DNA of 64,000 bases from the NCBI GenBank assembly GCA_020161265.1, contig JAIUOC010000008.1, forward strand, positions 124,001 to 188,000, given 5' to 3'. Shown here piece by piece: positions 61,896 to 64,000 of the stretch (positions within the stretch are counted from its first letter, which is position 1; each line of letters begins with the position of its first letter). Under the pieces are notes generated by a model. The model searched no databases and was not told where the DNA came from. It was given only the letters and a program-made list of their open reading frames with translations. Made by a program: the position numbers and the translations under genes. This DNA is from Chloroflexota bacterium (lineage in GTDB: Bacteria > Chloroflexota > Chloroflexia > Chloroflexales > Herpetosiphonaceae).

Positions 61896-61971
61896 TGGCG
61901 CGACCGGAGGGACTCGAACCCCCGACACTTGGTTCCGAAGACCAATGCTCTATCCACTGAGCTACGGTCGC
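61896..61971 (-). tRNA. tRNA-Arg (anticodon UCG)
   Basis: A complete cloverleaf on the minus strand: 7-bp acceptor GCGACCG/CGGTCGC, D arm GCTC/GAGC, anticodon stem TTGGT/ACCAA around CTTCGGA (anticodon TCG), five-base variable region, T arm with loop TTCGAGT, discriminator G. The 3' CCA is encoded (61896-61898). It reads the arginine codon CGA. Confidence 0.95.
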
Positions 61972-62092
61972 AACGTCTATAGAATACTCGAAATTGGGCT
62001 TTGTTGCAAATCTTAAAACCAACAGCGGATGGAATTCCATCCGCTGTTGGCTGTTCTCAATGCTGTGTGGAGGAAACCGATGGCGAACTGGC

Positions 62093-62830
62093 TTATTTAG
62101 TCAAGGCTTCGCGAGCGCGTTCGAGTTCAGTGTTCAAGCGTTCTTCGCCTTTGGTGCGCAAGTTGGCGATAATATCATCAACGGTTTTGCCATTGGCTTG
62201 AGCAACTTGCTCTAAGGTTTTGCCTGCTTGCACTTCGGCTTGAACTTGCTCAACGGTTAGGCCTGTTACATCGGCGGTTGCTTGAACCAACAGGTGTTGG
62301 CCACGACCACCGCGACCTGGGCCTTTGTCAGCGACAACGCCTTTTTGGTTCATCAAGGTTGGGGCTTCGGTTTTGGCGGTTGCCAAACGTTCGGCCTTTT
62401 GGTCTTCAGTAATTTTGCCATTGGTGACGGCTTCGCTCAAGTTGGTTTCCATTTGAGCTACGGCTGCATCAATCACTGCTTGTTCGCTGCTGCCGTTGGC
62501 GGTAGCAATTTCGGTCAATGAAGCGCCTTCAACCAATTTGGTGCGCACATCAGCCGTGGTCAGTTTGGTCAAGGCTGCGGTTTGCTCAACCAATTGATGA
62601 TGAATGCCCATGCCACCGCGTTGACCCATACCACCGCCACGCCCGCCACGCTTGCCAAACCCAAAGCCTTGGCCTGGATTGGCCGTGGTGCTATCGGGGG
62701 TAGTTGGTTGAGTTTGGGTGCTATCAGGGGTGGTGGGTGTTTGGGCTTGGGTGCTGGTTAAGCGTCCACCGACAAACACCAAAGCAAAAGCGATTGCCAC
62801 AATTGCCAGCCATTTTCCAATCGTTTTCAT
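62093..62830 (-). CDS. Secreted protein with two helical repeats and a Gly/Arg-rich linker
   Basis: The protein has 245 residues from ATG 62830 ('ggagg' 7 bases before; the frame is open 21 codons upstream). It has a signal peptide (about 1-30, ending TSTQAQ), a Thr/Pro-rich linker with a duplicated PTTPDST unit, and a Gly/Arg-rich stretch (GKRGGRGGGMGQRGG). Two related helical domains follow (about 75-150 and 180-240) of the form L-T-x-x-x-V-x-x-x-L-x-x-G-x-x-L-x-x-[IV]-A-x-A-N-G (for example LTKLTTADVRTKLVEGASL and VTGLTVEQVQAEVQAGKTL). Similar tandem domains occur in extracytoplasmic proteins of Gram-positive bacteria and Chloroflexota; function unknown. Confidence 0.72.
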   Translation of the reverse strand: MKTIGKWLAIVAIAFALVFVGGRLTSTQAQTPTTPDSTQTQPTTPDSTTANPGQGFGFGKRGGRGGGMGQRGGMGIHHQLVEQTAALTKLTTADVRTKLVEGASLTEIATANGSSEQAVIDAAVAQMETNLSEAVTNGKITEDQKAERLATAKTEAPTLMNQKGVVADKGPGRGGRGQHLLVQATADVTGLTVEQVQAEVQAGKTLEQVAQANGKTVDDIIANLRTKGEERLNTELERAREALTK

Positions 62831-62916
62831 AAAAGCCTCCGTTTTGTACCATTGCATTCGTCGCTTGTTCGATATGGCTCTAGCATAAACCACGGCTGTG
62901 AAGAGCGTATGAAGAA

Positions 62917-63117
62917 AAGGATGAAGGATGAATTATGAGGGATGAAGCTGAAGGAAAGGATGAAGGATGAATTATGAGGGATGAAACTATTCGTGGAATT
63001 TGTGCAATTCGTGGCTCAAAACCTAAATGTTGCGTCCCTTCGTGTGGCTTCGTGCTCTTCGTGCTCTTCGCGGTTTCGGCCTTTCGCGTGGCTTCGTGTC
63101 CTTCGTGGATCACATTA
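62917..63117. repeat. Heptamer array and dispersed element upstream of the DtxR-type gene
   Basis: Two identical four-heptamer units (AAGGATG, AAGGATG, AATTATG, AGGGATG) at 62917-62944 and 62956-62983 repeat with a 39-base period. They are followed by scattered right arms of the dispersed element ('cttcgtgctcttcg' and 'gtccttcgtggatcac', 63040-63115). No gene in the gap. Confidence 0.75.
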
Positions 63118-63127
63118 CGCTCACTAC

Positions 63128-63171
63128 TTGACATTTAACCCCAATTAACTTTATACTTAGGTAGTACCTAA
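63128..63171 (+). promoter_or_regulatory. Promoter and metal-regulator operator of the DtxR-type gene
   Basis: TTGACA (63128-63133), 18-base spacer, TATACT (63152-63157). The perfect palindrome TTAGGTAGTACCTAA (63157-63171) begins in the -10 and covers the start point. Its TTAGG/CCTAA arms are those of DtxR/IdeR-type boxes, so the gene is probably autoregulated. Confidence 0.8.
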
Positions 63172-63191
63172 AAGAAAGGATTGATAGGTTT

Positions 63192-63863
63192 ATGCGAATT
63201 ACGGCAGGCGTACAAGATTATGTGAAAGCAATTTATACCCTTCAACAAGAGGAAGCGCCTGTCTCCAACGGTCGGCTGGCTAGTTACTTCGGGTTTAGTG
63301 CGCCCACAATTACCGAGATGGTCAAAAAGCTCGAAAGTTTAGAACTGGTTGATTATCAGGCTCGTTATGGGGTGCGCCTCACCGAGATCGGCGAGAAAAT
63401 CGCGCTTGAGATGATTCGCCACCATCGTTTGCTAGAACTCTATTTGGTGCAAGCCCTCGGCATGTCGTGGGATGAAGTTCACGATGAGGCCGAAGTTTTG
63501 GAACATGTGCTTTCTGAAGCGCTGGAAGAACGAATTGCCGAATATTTGGGGCATCCCCAATTTGATCCCCATGGTTCGCCAATTCCGGCCCGCGATGGCA
63601 GTATTCCGCAGCGTGATTCATGCTCCTTGGCTTTGTTGGAGCTGAATCAAATTGCGCGGATCGTCGAAGTTGAAGATCGTGATGCTGCTCGCTTGCGCTA
63701 CTTGGCTGATCTTGGTTTAACTCCCAACAACGTTATTACGATTATTGCCCGAGCGCCGTTTGATGGCCCCTTGACCTTGTGGGTTGGCGCTGAGCAAACT
63801 CAACAGGTGCTTGATTCACGCTTGGCAACGCGGATTCAAGTTCAAATTGAGCGTTCAATTTAG
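63192..63863 (+). CDS. DtxR/MntR-family metal-dependent repressor
   Basis: The 223-residue protein has a winged helix (VSNGRLASYFGFSAPTITEMVKKL), a dimerisation/metal domain, and a C-terminal FeoA/SH3-like domain (LADLGLTPNNVITIIARAPF). Metal-site positions can be aligned by eye to DtxR: His78, Glu82, His97, Glu101, Glu104, His105. DtxR has Cys at the place of Glu101, and manganese-type members have Glu, so a manganese sensor is more likely than an iron sensor. Asp9 matches Asp8 of MntR. 'aaaggattg' precedes ATG 63192. An operator in its promoter and one downstream support autoregulation and control of the next gene. Confidence 0.9.
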   Translation: MRITAGVQDYVKAIYTLQQEEAPVSNGRLASYFGFSAPTITEMVKKLESLELVDYQARYGVRLTEIGEKIALEMIRHHRLLELYLVQALGMSWDEVHDEAEVLEHVLSEALEERIAEYLGHPQFDPHGSPIPARDGSIPQRDSCSLALLELNQIARIVEVEDRDAARLRYLADLGLTPNNVITIIARAPFDGPLTLWVGAEQTQQVLDSRLATRIQVQIERSI

Positions 63864-63875
63864 ACGCTCTTTTTT
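63849..63875 (+). terminator. Terminator overlapping the end of the DtxR-type gene
   Basis: GAGCGT (63849-63854) pairs with ACGCTC (63864-63869), followed by TTTTTT. The stem's left arm is inside the last codons and the stop codon is in the loop. Confidence 0.7.
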
Positions 63876-63885
63876 ACTTGAGTCT

Positions 63886-63901
63886 TTTAGGTATGCCTAA
63901 A
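63886..63901 (+). promoter_or_regulatory. Second DtxR/MntR-type operator
   Basis: TTTAGGTATGCCTAAA, with 6-bp perfect arms, lies 33 bases before the lipoprotein start codon. It shares the TTAGG/CCTAA arms with the site at 63157-63171, so the same regulator probably controls the lipoprotein gene. Confidence 0.78.
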
Positions 63902-63934
63902 TAGTTTGTTGTATCGTTAAAATGAGGTAGTTCT

Positions 63935-64000
63935 ATGCAACGAAAAAATCTTTTGGTGCTGCTGGTATTGCTGCTGGTAAGTTGTGGCCCTAGCAGTTTT
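63935..64000 (+). CDS. Lipoprotein, cut by the window end (probable metal ABC transporter binding protein)
   Basis: The first 22 codons are visible. They give a lipoprotein signal peptide: basic start MQRKN, a Leu/Val-rich core, and the lipobox LVSC followed by GPSS. 'gaggt' lies 5-10 bases before ATG 63935. The visible part does not identify the family. Because a DtxR/MntR-type operator sits directly upstream and the regulator gene precedes it, a substrate-binding lipoprotein for manganese, zinc or iron is the most likely product. That is inference from context. Confidence 0.6.
   Translation, partial: MQRKNLLVLLVLLLVSCGPSSF

Overview
The window looks like chromosomal DNA of a filamentous member of the Chloroflexota, most likely close to Herpetosiphon. 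This is an inference from gene content and style. There is a complete F-type ATP synthase operon with an enlarged subunit a, an archaeal/fungal-type aspartate-semialdehyde dehydrogenase, many orphan membrane sensor kinases and large multidomain proteins. The gaps between genes are full of 'cacgaaggacacgaag'-type inverted repeats and heptamer repeats. Most genes are housekeeping and intact. No rRNA, prophage, plasmid or CRISPR array was seen. One tRNA gene (Arg, anticodon UCG) lies near the right end.

Left part (1-16.4 kb): two RsbR-like STAS membrane proteins; recA and recX on the minus strand, separated by an intrinsic terminator, with a promoter carrying an imperfect Gram-positive-type SOS box; a PHP-type tyrosine phosphatase; asd; a TetR/DUF4260 pair with palindromic operators; a CobW-family GTPase; a short transposase remnant; a run of small unknown membrane and cytoplasmic proteins beside a HEAT-repeat protein; then glmU and prs. 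Middle (16.4-41 kb): a GT4 glycosyltransferase, a secreted-type alpha/beta hydrolase, an HNH endonuclease, the bifunctional Rel (p)ppGpp enzyme divergent from gltB (which has a long untranslated leader), two multi-domain histidine kinases, a VanW-type wall protein, an AI-2E-family transporter, and a compact Uma2 nuclease / HTH / DNA methyltransferase cluster, followed by a starch-degrading alpha-amylase.

Right part (41-64 kb): atpBEFHAGDC in one operon behind a near-consensus promoter, mreB, an HD phosphohydrolase, ATP-dependent PEP carboxykinase, a 1296-residue CHAT protease / STAND ATPase / TPR protein, folK with a patatin-like phospholipase, a leucine-rich-repeat protein, a ParA-like ATPase with a C-terminal zinc ribbon, the tRNA, a secreted repeat protein, and a DtxR/MntR-type regulator. 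That regulator has an operator palindrome in its own promoter and a second one in front of a lipoprotein gene cut by the window edge.

The best candidates for less-described biology are the Uma2-HTH-methyltransferase cluster (37.4-39.0 kb), the CHAT-STAND-TPR protein (52.8-56.7 kb), the ParA-zinc ribbon fusion, the gltB leader, and the repeat families that sit in most long gaps, one of which supplies the stop codon of the CHAT gene. All sites, motifs and repeats were read by eye; no database search or folding program was run.
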